From Spirochaetales bacterium (GTDB lineage Bacteria; Spirochaetota; Spirochaetia; Sphaerochaetales; Sphaerochaetaceae): DNA of 5,834 nucleotides. The position numbers were made by a program, and so were the translations under genes. The notes below the pieces were generated by a model. The model had not been told where the DNA came from, did no database searches, and saw only the letters and a list, made by a program, of their open reading frames with translations. The stretch spans positions 1 through 5,834 of the forward strand of contig JAGCUM010000241.1 in the NCBI GenBank assembly GCA_017962865.1, read 5' to 3'. Positions 1 through 5,789 of this stretch are shown here, in pieces; the first letter of the stretch is position 1; every line of letters starts with the position of its first letter.

Positions 1-708
1 CAGACCCAGTTCGTATCCGGAAGCTCCGCCAAGACACCCGGCGAAGGAGCCCTCTCACACCTCGGAACACTGGTATTGGACGAAACCAACAAATACACGC
101 CGAAACTACTCGAAACCATCAAGGATACCTACGACAAAGGCTACACCCAAAGCACCCGAAGCGGCGAAGTAATAACCTACCCGGCCCGCTTTCTCATGGT
201 AGGAAACCTGAACCCATGCGCCTGCGGTTCCCTGGGCAATCCGGCCGCCATCTGCACCTGCACCGCCCAGAAAATCACGACCCACTGGGCAAAACTCGGC
301 CGCCAACTCATAGAGCGCTTCGATATCCGCCTTCCCATCCGCTCCCAAGGTGACATGATGACTCAGATCGATACCCCTAAGACCGGCGACGCAGACTACA
401 TATTTAGTGTAGAGAACGCCCTCGCGCGCCAGCGCGAGCGCTATAAATATATAGAAGAAGTAGATTACAACGGACAGATCCATTACTCGACTTCCGCCCT
501 TCTCTGCCTCAAGGATGAGATCAACCTCTTCAACAGAATCAACACCCAGAACAACCTCAGTTCCAGAAGCCAGATCGGGCTGATTGCCCTGGCCCGTTCG
601 ATTGCAGATTATGAGGATCGGAGCACTGTCACCGAAGAGCACTTCGAGAAAGCAAGAAGCCTCCGCCGCTTCGGCCTCGGAGACTACTACTGGAGATCGT
701 TGAGATGA
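1..708 (+). CDS. yifB: YifB/ComM-family Mg-chelatase-like AAA+ ATPase, C-terminal part (5' end outside window)
   Basis: The frame is open from base 1 to a TGA at 706-708, giving 235 codons of a family that is usually about 500 residues, so the N-terminal half and Walker A lie upstream. Seen in order (fragment numbering): PGEGALSHLGTLVLDE (about 13-28), the Walker B strand and its lead-in; TYPARFLMVGNLNPCACG (about 59-76), the sensor-1 region; paired cysteines C73/C75 and C85/C87, matching the family's NPCPCG...CxC pattern; QLIERFDIRLPI (about 103-114), the usual LLDRxD segment; and a C-terminal Mg_chelatase_C-like helical domain with SSRSQIGLIALARSIADYE (about 187-205). ComM in naturally transformable bacteria is a hexameric branch-migration helicase; elsewhere the role of the family is less clear. 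Walker B continues as DETNKY where the family usually has DELPEF, a modest divergence. It converges on the next gene and shares its terminator. Family assignment is confident; function in this organism is inferred. Confidence 0.9.
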   Translation, partial: QTQFVSGSSAKTPGEGALSHLGTLVLDETNKYTPKLLETIKDTYDKGYTQSTRSGEVITYPARFLMVGNLNPCACGSLGNPAAICTCTAQKITTHWAKLGRQLIERFDIRLPIRSQGDMMTQIDTPKTGDADYIFSVENALARQRERYKYIEEVDYNGQIHYSTSALLCLKDEINLFNRINTQNNLSSRSQIGLIALARSIADYEDRSTVTEEHFEKARSLRRFGLGDYYWRSLR

Positions 709-728
709 GATCTGATTCTAAAAAGAAA

Positions 729-750
729 AAGCCGCCGGATCCGGCGGCTT
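729..750 (-). terminator. Rho-independent terminator between convergent genes
   Basis: A perfect 22-bp palindrome can fold into a 9-bp stem (AAGCCGCCG/CGGCGGCTT) with a GATC loop. Read on the minus strand it is followed by TTTTTCTTTTT (complement of 720-730), a classic U-tract, and it lies 22 bp past the stop of the minus-strand gene. On the plus strand the stem follows the YifB stop by 20 bp but is trailed only by TTGTCCCG, so termination of the plus-strand transcript there is weaker or would need help. Confidence 0.9.
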
Positions 751-772
751 GTCCCGTATCAGAGATAACGGA

Positions 773-1672
773 CTACTTTGACCATTTGTCGATCAGTTCC
801 TGAATCTCGTTGTAGTTTTTCTCATCTCCGCCGGAGTGCTTGGAGCGGGAATTGTAGACACTCTGGGCATACTTGAGAATGACAAGGGCTTCCTGCTTGT
901 CGCTCATTGCAGAGAGCTTCGTATTGGTCCACAAGGGCATTGCATCAGGTCCGTTTGCTCCCTCATAGAATGCATACTTCTCGTAGTTGCTCTTTTTCTC
1001 CTTGTCCCACTTGGCCTGGATCTTCTTGATCTCCTTGGCCCTCTTGTCTGCTGACCAATCACGGGCATAGAGCATCTCAGCGAGTGCCTTATATGTTCCG
1101 CCATAGATATATTTTGCAGGTATCGTGTCACATGCGGCCCTCATATAGCTGATGGCTGCAATCGAATCACCGCCGAGGATTCCGGGAACGGAATCGTTCA
1201 GGACTGCCAGCGTGTACCATGCCTCGGAGGAATCGAGTACTCCGAAATCATCGATGATGGACTTGATATCGGCCTTCATCGGCTTGACCTTTCCAAGTGA
1301 ATCCATGACTCCCTTGGTCTGTCCGTAACGACCGATGTTCGCACACTTCCACAGGTAGGCAAGGTAGTTCGGCTTTGCCTCGATTGACTGGATTGCATAG
1401 TTCTCGCCTTCGGTATAGATGGCGAATTTTCCGTTCTTGTCCTTCTCATCCATCTTGTCACCCAGATCCACGCAGACACGTGAAAGTCTCCAGAGGACTT
1501 CGGCCTTCTCCTCTCCGCTCTTGGCTTCCTTGAGCATCGTCTGAAGGGTGTCATAGACTTTCTGGTTATCGGTACCTGCATCATACAGGTCATCGACAGT
1601 TGTGAAATCGAGTGCTGCGACTGCCATTACGCAGACAGCAAGCAGAATAAGAAGAGTTGCTAGTTTCTTCAT
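773..1672 (-). CDS. Secreted TatT-like/TPR-type helical repeat protein
   Basis: I start this gene at the ATG whose codon is complement(1670-1672), giving 299 residues: AGGAGA lies 8 nt upstream, and the protein then opens with a Sec signal peptide (KK followed by a run of about 13 hydrophobic residues, AVA/AL cleavage site near residue 19-20). A start 13 codons further up is open but falls on the putative -10 box. The only Cys in the signal peptide (LLAVC) has Val at -1, so a lipobox is unlikely and the mature protein is probably periplasmic. The mature part looks all-helical, with motifs recalling the TatT (TRAP-transporter T-component)/TPR-like superfamily: VLWRLSRVCVDLGD (about 59-72), LWKCANIGRYGQTKG (about 107-121), VPGILGGDSIAAISYMRAA (about 162-180). 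In Treponema pallidum TatT is a trimeric lipoprotein associated with a TRAP substrate-binding protein. No TRAP genes are visible here, so the ligand and partner are unknown. The gene ends with TAG. Confidence 0.75.
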   Translation of the reverse strand: MKKLATLLILLAVCVMAVAALDFTTVDDLYDAGTDNQKVYDTLQTMLKEAKSGEEKAEVLWRLSRVCVDLGDKMDEKDKNGKFAIYTEGENYAIQSIEAKPNYLAYLWKCANIGRYGQTKGVMDSLGKVKPMKADIKSIIDDFGVLDSSEAWYTLAVLNDSVPGILGGDSIAAISYMRAACDTIPAKYIYGGTYKALAEMLYARDWSADKRAKEIKKIQAKWDKEKKSNYEKYAFYEGANGPDAMPLWTNTKLSAMSDKQEALVILKYAQSVYNSRSKHSGGDEKNYNEIQELIDKWSK

Positions 1673-1706
1673 TTGGATTGTCTCCTGTTCAGTGTTTTGT
1701 AAATAC

Positions 1707-1735
1707 ATCATAGCACGGCTTTACAGGATTTACAA
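1707..1735 (-). promoter_or_regulatory. Sigma70-type promoter of the TatT-like gene
   Basis: On the minus strand there is TTGTAA (complement of 1730-1735), a 17-bp spacer, and TATGAT (complement of 1707-1712) preceded by TGC, an extended -10. The predicted start near 1700 gives a leader of roughly 28 nt carrying AGGAGA. The -35 box lies inside the T-tract of the upstream tRNA terminator. This is motif evidence only. Confidence 0.6.
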
Positions 1736-1769
1736 AGAGAAAGGCTCCCACCTTTCGGATGGGAGCCTT
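1730..1769 (-). terminator. Rho-independent terminator of the tRNA operon
   Basis: A 10-bp stem is formed by 1741-1750 (AAGGCTCCCA) and 1760-1769 (TGGGAGCCTT) with a 9-nt loop. On the minus strand it is followed by a T-rich tail, TTTCTCTTTG. It sits immediately after the 3' end of tRNA-Glu, so it ends the two-tRNA transcript. Confidence 0.88.
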
Positions 1770-1770
1770 T

Positions 1771-1842
1771 CATCGCTCACGAGGATCGAACTCGTGTTGA
1801 CGGGATGAAAACCCGTTGTCCTAACCACTAGACGAGAGCGAC
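1771..1842 (-). tRNA. trnE: tRNA-Glu (anticodon UUC)
   Basis: The minus-strand sequence folds as a full cloverleaf: acceptor GTCGCTC/GAGCGAT (one G-T pair at 1-72), a D arm with GTCTAGTGGTTAGGAC, anticodon stem ACGGG/CCCGT with loop TTTTCAT, and T arm ACGAG-TTCGATC-CTCGT. The anticodon TTC is complement(1807-1809). The discriminator is G73. No CCA is encoded, so the tail must be added by tRNA nucleotidyltransferase. It is the second gene of the tRNA operon, 17 bp after tRNA-Lys. Confidence 0.97.
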
Positions 1843-1859
1843 ATCTGTCAGTGAAGGCA

Positions 1860-1932
1860 TGAGCCAAGTTGGGTTTGAACCAACGACCCACGCCTTAAAA
1901 GGGCGTTGCTCTACCTACTGAGCTATTGGCCC
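1860..1932 (-). tRNA. trnK: tRNA-Lys (anticodon UUU)
   Basis: The minus-strand sequence gives acceptor GGGCCAA/TTGGCTC (one G-T pair), a D arm with GCTCAGTAGGTAGAGC, anticodon stem ACGCC/GGCGT with loop CTTTTAA, and a T arm containing GGTTCAAACC. The anticodon TTT is complement(1897-1899). The discriminator is A73 and no CCA is encoded. It is the first gene of the operon, about 10 nt downstream of the predicted transcription start. Confidence 0.97.
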
Positions 1933-1949
1933 ATTTTCACAACAAATGG

Positions 1950-1978
1950 AGATTAACAGAAGAGAATGAGGTTGTCAA
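1950..1978 (-). promoter_or_regulatory. Promoter of the tRNA-Lys/tRNA-Glu operon
   Basis: On the minus strand there is a consensus TTGACA (complement of 1973-1978), a 17-bp spacer and TAATCT (complement of 1950-1955). The -10 matches consensus at the three key positions (TA and final T). The predicted start near 1943 leaves a leader of about 10 nt, typical for tRNA genes. Confidence 0.65.
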
Positions 1979-2001
1979 CTGGTATGGGCCTTTCAGATTA
2001 T
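1972..2001 (+). promoter_or_regulatory. Promoter of the first EF-G gene, back-to-back with the tRNA promoter
   Basis: TTGTCA (1972-1977, 5/6 match), an 18-bp spacer and GATTAT (1996-2001, 4/6) form a plausible sigma70 promoter with a start near 2008. Its -35 overlaps the tRNA operon's -35 on the opposite strand because TTGTCAA and TTGACAA are complementary readings of the same bases. It also covers the upstream ATG at 2000, which argues against translation starting there. Confidence 0.45.
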
Positions 2002-2038
2002 GAATAACACGGCCTGGACAAGGTGTTTTCAATTAACA

Positions 2039-2045
2039 AAGAAGG
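2039..2045 (+). promoter_or_regulatory. Shine-Dalgarno that serves the mini-ORF rather than EF-G directly
   Basis: AAGAAGG is the only good Shine-Dalgarno-like stretch in the leader. It lies 6 nt before the ATG at 2052 but 23 nt before the EF-G ATG at 2069, too far to serve EF-G in the usual way. Confidence 0.5.
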
Positions 2046-2051
2046 CATTTT

Positions 2052-2072
2052 ATGCTAGCATTTGTGCCATGA
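2052..2072 (+). CDS. Six-codon leader mini-ORF overlapping the EF-G start (MLAFVP-stop)
   Basis: ATG CTA GCA TTT GTG CCA TGA is preceded at 6 nt by AAGAAGG. Its TGA overlaps the EF-G ATG as ATGA (2069-2072), the classic arrangement for termination-reinitiation coupling. The last sense codon is proline, a residue associated with slow termination. The first ten bases, ATGCTAGCAT, are also a perfect palindrome, so the site could instead be a protein-binding element. That this is really translated is inference; no homologue can be expected for so short a peptide. Confidence 0.4.
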   Translation: MLAFVP

Positions 2073-4108
2073 CGAGTGACAAAACCAGAAACATAGGAAT
2101 CATTGCACACATAGATGCCGGAAAGACTACCACAACCGAGCGAATCCTCTTCTACACCGGGGAGAACCATCGCATCGGTGAAGTCGACAACGGCGAAGCC
2201 ACAATGGACTGGATGGAACAGGAGCAGAACCGCGGAATAACCATCACGAGTGCTGCGACAACCTGCTATTGGAAAGGTGTCCAGATCAACATAATCGATA
2301 CTCCGGGTCACGTGGACTTCACTGCAGAGGTCGAGAGATCCCTCAGGGTCCTGGACGGAGCTGTCGGAGTCTTCTGCGCAGTAGGCGGAGTAGAGCCTCA
2401 GAGCGAAACGGTCTGGAGACAGGCCAACACATACAAGGTTCCGAGGATTGCCTTCATCAACAAGATGGACAGACTCGGTGCTGATTTCTATGCTGCCATC
2501 GATGATATCAGGACGAAGCTCAAGGAAGAGCCGGTTCCACTATTCATCCCAGTTGGGAAAGAAAGCAAGTTTGAAGGTGTAATTGACCTGCTGAAAATGC
2601 AGATGGTCACCTTCGATCCCGAGACTTCAGGCTATGAGTACAGCTACTCGGCTATCCCCGCAGACATGCAGGATGAGGCTCAGCAGTGGCGCGAGAAGCT
2701 CCTGGACTGCGTATCCAACTATTCCGATGAAATCACCGAGCTTTATTTCGCAGGAGAAGAGATTCCCGAAGACCTGATCATTTCCGTTCTGCGCAAATGC
2801 ACCATCGAAAGGGACCTTCTTCCCGTATTCTGCGGATCGTCGCTCAAGGATATCGGAGTACAGTGCCTTCTGGACGGAATCGTGGACCTGCTGCCCTCCC
2901 CCGATGATATTCCCCCTGCAATCGGAATCCATCTGAAAAAGGACAAGGAAGAGGAAGTCCAGGTCAAGAACGATCCCAAGGCTCCGCCTCTTGCACTCGT
3001 CTTCAAGATCCAGTATGACCGCGAGGCCGGACCTCTTGCCTTCGTCAGGGTCTATTCCGGAGTGCTCAGAAAGAACGTTGCTGTTCTCAACATCTCCAAG
3101 AAGAAGCGTGAGAGAATCAACCGCCTTCTCAGGATGCATGCCAACAGGCCCGAGGAACTTCAGGAACTCCAGGCAGGAGATATCGGAGTAATCGTCGGAT
3201 TCAAGATGGCCCAGACCGGTGATACAATCGGTTCAGAGGGGGCCCAGATTCTTTTGGAGAAGATGAGCTTCCCCGAGCCGGTCATCTCGATTGCCATAGA
3301 GCCTGCAAATGCCACCGAACAGGCCAAGCTCAAGAAGACCCTCGAGATATTGACCCTCGAGGACCCTACCTTCACATACAAGGACAACGAGGAGACCGGT
3401 CAGCTCGTCATAAGCGGAATGGGAGAACTCCATCTCGATGTCCTGGTCACCAGAATCACCAAGGAATTCAAGGTCGACTGCCACATCGGAAAGCCTCAGG
3501 TTACCTACAGAGAAAGCATAACTTCAGCCTCAGAAAAGACATATACGTTCAGCAAGATGCTTGCAGGCAAGGAAAACAGCGCAACCGTCACCTTGCGTCT
3601 TACACCGCTTGAGGCCAAGAGCGGAACCGTATATGAGAACCTCGTGGAATCACGAACCATTCCGCAGGAGATGTTCGATGCGGTTCAGAGAGGTGTCGAG
3701 AACTCCTTCAGAAGCGGCATCCGCTATGGCTATGAGGTCTGCGATATGAAGGTAGAGCTTGTGGACATCAAGTACAGCGAGCTGACGGCTACCGAATTTG
3801 CCTATGAGGCATGCGCGGCCATGTGTTTCGATGCAGCAGCCCAGGAAGCAGGTCCGGTACTCATGGAGCCTGTGATGGACGTGACTCTGATCGTGCCTTC
3901 CCAGTATGTCGGCGATACCATTTCGAGCCTCACCCAGAGGGGCGGCATAGTGTCCAGCATGGAGAGCAAGACCAGTGCAGACCATATACTCGCACAGGCA
4001 CCTCTTGCCAAGCTCTTCGGCTATTCCACCGCACTTCGCTCATCCACTCAGGGAAGAGGAACCTTCTCGATGGAATTCAGCCACTTTGCGCCGAAGACCG
4101 ACAGGTAA
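2069..4108 (+). CDS. fusA: Elongation factor G, EF-G2/recycling type (spdEFG2-like)
   Basis: This 679-residue translational GTPase acts on the ribosome in the cytoplasm. I start at ATG 2069, where the conserved N-terminus [15 protein letters not shown] begins after six residues; the upstream in-frame ATG at 2000 has no ribosome site and lies on the putative -10. Visible motifs: P-loop AHIDAGKT (13-20), switch I RGITIT (55-60), DTPGH with the catalytic His81 (77-81), NKMD (131-134), CGSS (255-258), domain II about 280-380, domain III ending with SGMGELHLD (449-457), domains IV and V to [15 protein letters not shown] (650-664). Domain IV starts normally (VTYRESI) but has [14 protein letters not shown] where translocases carry the HxKQSGGxGQ loop, and the early G-domain lacks the insert I recall in spirochaetal EF-G1. 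Both fit the spirochaetal/mitochondrial EF-G2 class, which splits ribosomes with RRF. EF-G identity is certain; the recycling subtype is probable. TAA stop. Confidence 0.93.
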   Translation: MTSDKTRNIGIIAHIDAGKTTTTERILFYTGENHRIGEVDNGEATMDWMEQEQNRGITITSAATTCYWKGVQINIIDTPGHVDFTAEVERSLRVLDGAVGVFCAVGGVEPQSETVWRQANTYKVPRIAFINKMDRLGADFYAAIDDIRTKLKEEPVPLFIPVGKESKFEGVIDLLKMQMVTFDPETSGYEYSYSAIPADMQDEAQQWREKLLDCVSNYSDEITELYFAGEEIPEDLIISVLRKCTIERDLLPVFCGSSLKDIGVQCLLDGIVDLLPSPDDIPPAIGIHLKKDKEEEVQVKNDPKAPPLALVFKIQYDREAGPLAFVRVYSGVLRKNVAVLNISKKKRERINRLLRMHANRPEELQELQAGDIGVIVGFKMAQTGDTIGSEGAQILLEKMSFPEPVISIAIEPANATEQAKLKKTLEILTLEDPTFTYKDNEETGQLVISGMGELHLDVLVTRITKEFKVDCHIGKPQVTYRESITSASEKTYTFSKMLAGKENSATVTLRLTPLEAKSGTVYENLVESRTIPQEMFDAVQRGVENSFRSGIRYGYEVCDMKVELVDIKYSELTATEFAYEACAAMCFDAAAQEAGPVLMEPVMDVTLIVPSQYVGDTISSLTQRGGIVSSMESKTSADHILAQAPLAKLFGYSTALRSSTQGRGTFSMEFSHFAPKTDR

Positions 4109-4183
4109 AGTACTGCAAGACAACACTTTGAACTATTTTGAGCCAATTGCCTCTCAGACCTTTTATTTTTCAAGATAATATTA

Positions 4184-4189
4184 TATAGT
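4184..4189 (+). promoter_or_regulatory. Candidate -10 box for the second EF-G gene
   Basis: TATAGT (5/6) lies in the AT-rich gap between the two EF-G genes. A start about seven bases downstream would place the stem-loop at 4194-4219 at the very 5' end of the mRNA. No convincing -35 is seen (TTTTAT at 4161-4166, 17-bp spacing), and GATAAT at 4174-4179 is an alternative, so this is weak. No clear intrinsic terminator follows the first EF-G, so read-through from that gene is also possible. Confidence 0.25.
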
Positions 4190-4193
4190 ATGA

Positions 4194-4219
4194 AAGGTTG
4201 TCCTTATAGGGATAATCTT
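4194..4219 (+). promoter_or_regulatory. Leader stem-loop upstream of the second EF-G
   Basis: AAGGTTGTCC (4194-4203) pairs with GGATAATCTT (4210-4219) across a 6-nt loop: ten consecutive pairs, eight Watson-Crick and two G-U. The two G-U pairs favour an RNA structure over a DNA operator. It has no T-tract after it, so it is not a standard terminator. Its role (5' end stability, regulation) is unknown. Confidence 0.4.
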
Positions 4220-4223
4220 GATC

Positions 4224-4239
4224 AATTGTGATTACAATT
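4224..4239 (+). repeat. Inverted repeat AATTGT-N4-ACAATT, possible operator
   Basis: Two perfect 6-bp arms are separated by GATT, 32 bp upstream of the second EF-G start. The size and symmetry suit a dimeric regulator, but the region is AT-rich and a chance match is possible. I do not recognise it as a named operator. Confidence 0.3.
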
Positions 4240-4271
4240 TTCATATATTGCCAATGTTCTAGGAGGGAATT

Positions 4272-5789
4272 ATGGCTCTTTCAACAAAAGACATCAGAAA
4301 CGTCGCAATCGCTGGCCACAACGGAACCGGAAAGACTTCTCTTTTCGAGCAGTTCCTGTACTACAGCAACGTAATCTCAAGACCTGAGACAGTGGACTCG
4401 GGAAAGACGACAAGTGACTACACCGAAGAGGAAATCGCAAGAAAGATTTCCGTCCATTCGGCACTTGCAAACATCTCATGGCAGGGCAAATCCCTCAACT
4501 TCATCGACACTCCGGGTACGGCAGACTTCGTCGGAGAGGTCATCTGCGGATTCAGAACCTGTGAGTCAGTCCTCATGGTCGTCGATGCCCGTGACGGTGC
4601 ACAGATCGAGACCATCAAGCTCTGGAGAAACCTCAACCAGAGACAGAAGCCCAGAATGGTCTTCCTCAACAAGATGGAGCGCGAAAGAGTCGATTACGGT
4701 GCAACCTTCGGTCACCTCAAGGAAGAGTTCAAGACCACATTCGTTCCCGTGACAATCCCGATGGGCAACGGAACATCCTTCAAGGGTGTTATCAACCTCA
4801 TCGAGAACAAGGCCTATTTCTTCCACCCGGGTCAGAAAGAGACCGTCGGTGACATCCCCGCAGAGTATGCAGACGAAGTCGAGCAGTACCGCGAGAGCCT
4901 CATCGAGGCAGCAGCCGAAGGAACCGAGGAGCTCATGGAGAAGTATCTCGAAGAGATGACTCTTGAGCCGGAAGAGATCCATGAGGGTCTCAAGGAAGGT
5001 CTGAAGAACAACGTTCTGGTTCCTGTCTTCTGCGGAAGCACAATCAACAACGCCGGAATCACCAACCTTCTCGACTTCATCGCCGACATCGCACCTTCCC
5101 CGGAGGGAGCAACAGACACAATCGTCAAGGAAGACGGTTCTGAGGCTCCTCTTGCAGTCGGAGCAGGTCCTGTCGCAGCCATCTGCTTCAAGACAGCCAT
5201 CGACCAGTTCTCCGGAAAGCTCTCCTTCCTCAAGGTCATCACCGGAACTCTCTCGGGCGATTCAGACATCTTCAACCCGGCACTCGGCAAGAAGGAAAAG
5301 CCCGGCAAGGTCTACCGCGCAGTCGGAAAGAAGCTCATCGAGACCGATGCCCTCGTTCCCGGCGATATCGGAATCATCGCAAAGAGCAACGTTGCAGCCA
5401 CAAACTGCACCCTTCTCTCAGGTCCGGATCAGAAGTATTCCTTCAAGCCGCTCAGCCTGCCCAACCCGATTTACTCACTTGCCATCTCTGCAGCTGACAA
5501 GAAGTCGGAAGACAAGATGAACGATGCCCTCCACAGAATCACCGAAGAGGATCTGACATTCCAGGTCGGTTACAACGAAGAGACCAAGCAGACAACAGTC
5601 TCCGGAATGGGAGAGCTCCACATCGGCATGATCCTCGACAAGATCAAGGACAAGCAGAAGATCCAGATCAACACCAAGCTCCCGCGTGTCGCATATCGCG
5701 AGACCATCACCAAGACGAGCGGAATCGTCGAGTATGCTCACAAGAAGCAGTCCTGCGGACACGCTCAGTACGGAAAGGTTCTCATCTAG
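4272..5789 (+). CDS. fusA2: Divergent EF-G-like translational GTPase, ended early by in-frame TAG
   Basis: The ATG follows a near-perfect AGGAGGG (4261-4267) at a good distance. The reading frame gives 505 residues before TAG, while the family is about 690. Seen: P-loop GHNGTGKTS (15-23); switch I without the usual RGITI, with EEIARKISV (53-61) in its place; DTPGT (79-83), where the catalytic His of EF-G is Thr; NKME (133-136) in place of NKMD; CGST (254-257); domain II about 295-390; domain III with SGMGELH (444-450); and the start of domain IV with RVAYRETI (472-479) and HKKQSCGHAQYGKVLI (490-505). It resembles an EF-G paralogue known from Treponema and the EF-G-2 group in other bacteria, whose job is not well defined. 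Domain IV and all of domain V are lost if TAG is a true stop. In-frame EF-G-like coding continues after it to the window edge, so this may be a nonsense mutation, a sequence error or a pseudogene. Family assignment is firm; function is not. Confidence 0.85.
   Translation: MALSTKDIRNVAIAGHNGTGKTSLFEQFLYYSNVISRPETVDSGKTTSDYTEEEIARKISVHSALANISWQGKSLNFIDTPGTADFVGEVICGFRTCESVLMVVDARDGAQIETIKLWRNLNQRQKPRMVFLNKMERERVDYGATFGHLKEEFKTTFVPVTIPMGNGTSFKGVINLIENKAYFFHPGQKETVGDIPAEYADEVEQYRESLIEAAAEGTEELMEKYLEEMTLEPEEIHEGLKEGLKNNVLVPVFCGSTINNAGITNLLDFIADIAPSPEGATDTIVKEDGSEAPLAVGAGPVAAICFKTAIDQFSGKLSFLKVITGTLSGDSDIFNPALGKKEKPGKVYRAVGKKLIETDALVPGDIGIIAKSNVAATNCTLLSGPDQKYSFKPLSLPNPIYSLAISAADKKSEDKMNDALHRITEEDLTFQVGYNEETKQTTVSGMGELHIGMILDKIKDKQKIQINTKLPRVAYRETITKTSGIVEYAHKKQSCGHAQYGKVLI

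Noticed and set aside
106..642. A 178-codon open frame on the minus strand across the YifB gene
   Set aside because: It is antisense to clearly conserved AAA+ coding sequence, has no ribosome site of note and no recognisable motif.
1673..1711. A 13-codon upstream extension of the TatT-like protein
   Set aside because: It would put charged and polar residues before the signal peptide, and its ATG falls on the probable -10. The internal ATG has AGGAGA and begins an ideal signal peptide.
1771..1932. tRNA genes as an integration site for a mobile element
   Set aside because: There is no integrase, no repeated tRNA 3' end and no foreign-looking segment next to them in the window.
2000..2068. A 23-codon N-terminal extension of the first EF-G from ATG 2000
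   Set aside because: There is no Shine-Dalgarno, the ATG lies on a probable -10 box, and the extension has no counterpart in EF-G.
2627..3139. A 170-codon minus-strand frame across the first EF-G, and similar frames on both strands of the EF-G genes
   Set aside because: They are shadows of strongly conserved EF-G coding sequence and show no motifs of their own.
4109..4175. An intrinsic terminator after the first EF-G, from the TTTTATTTTT run at 4161-4170
   Set aside because: Only 3-4 bp stems can be drawn ahead of the T-run, too weak to call.
5787..5789. TAG read as pyrrolysine or through genome-wide reassignment
   Set aside because: TAG also ends the TatT-like gene just before its terminator, and the only tRNAs seen are Lys(UUU) and Glu(UUC), neither of which reads UAG.
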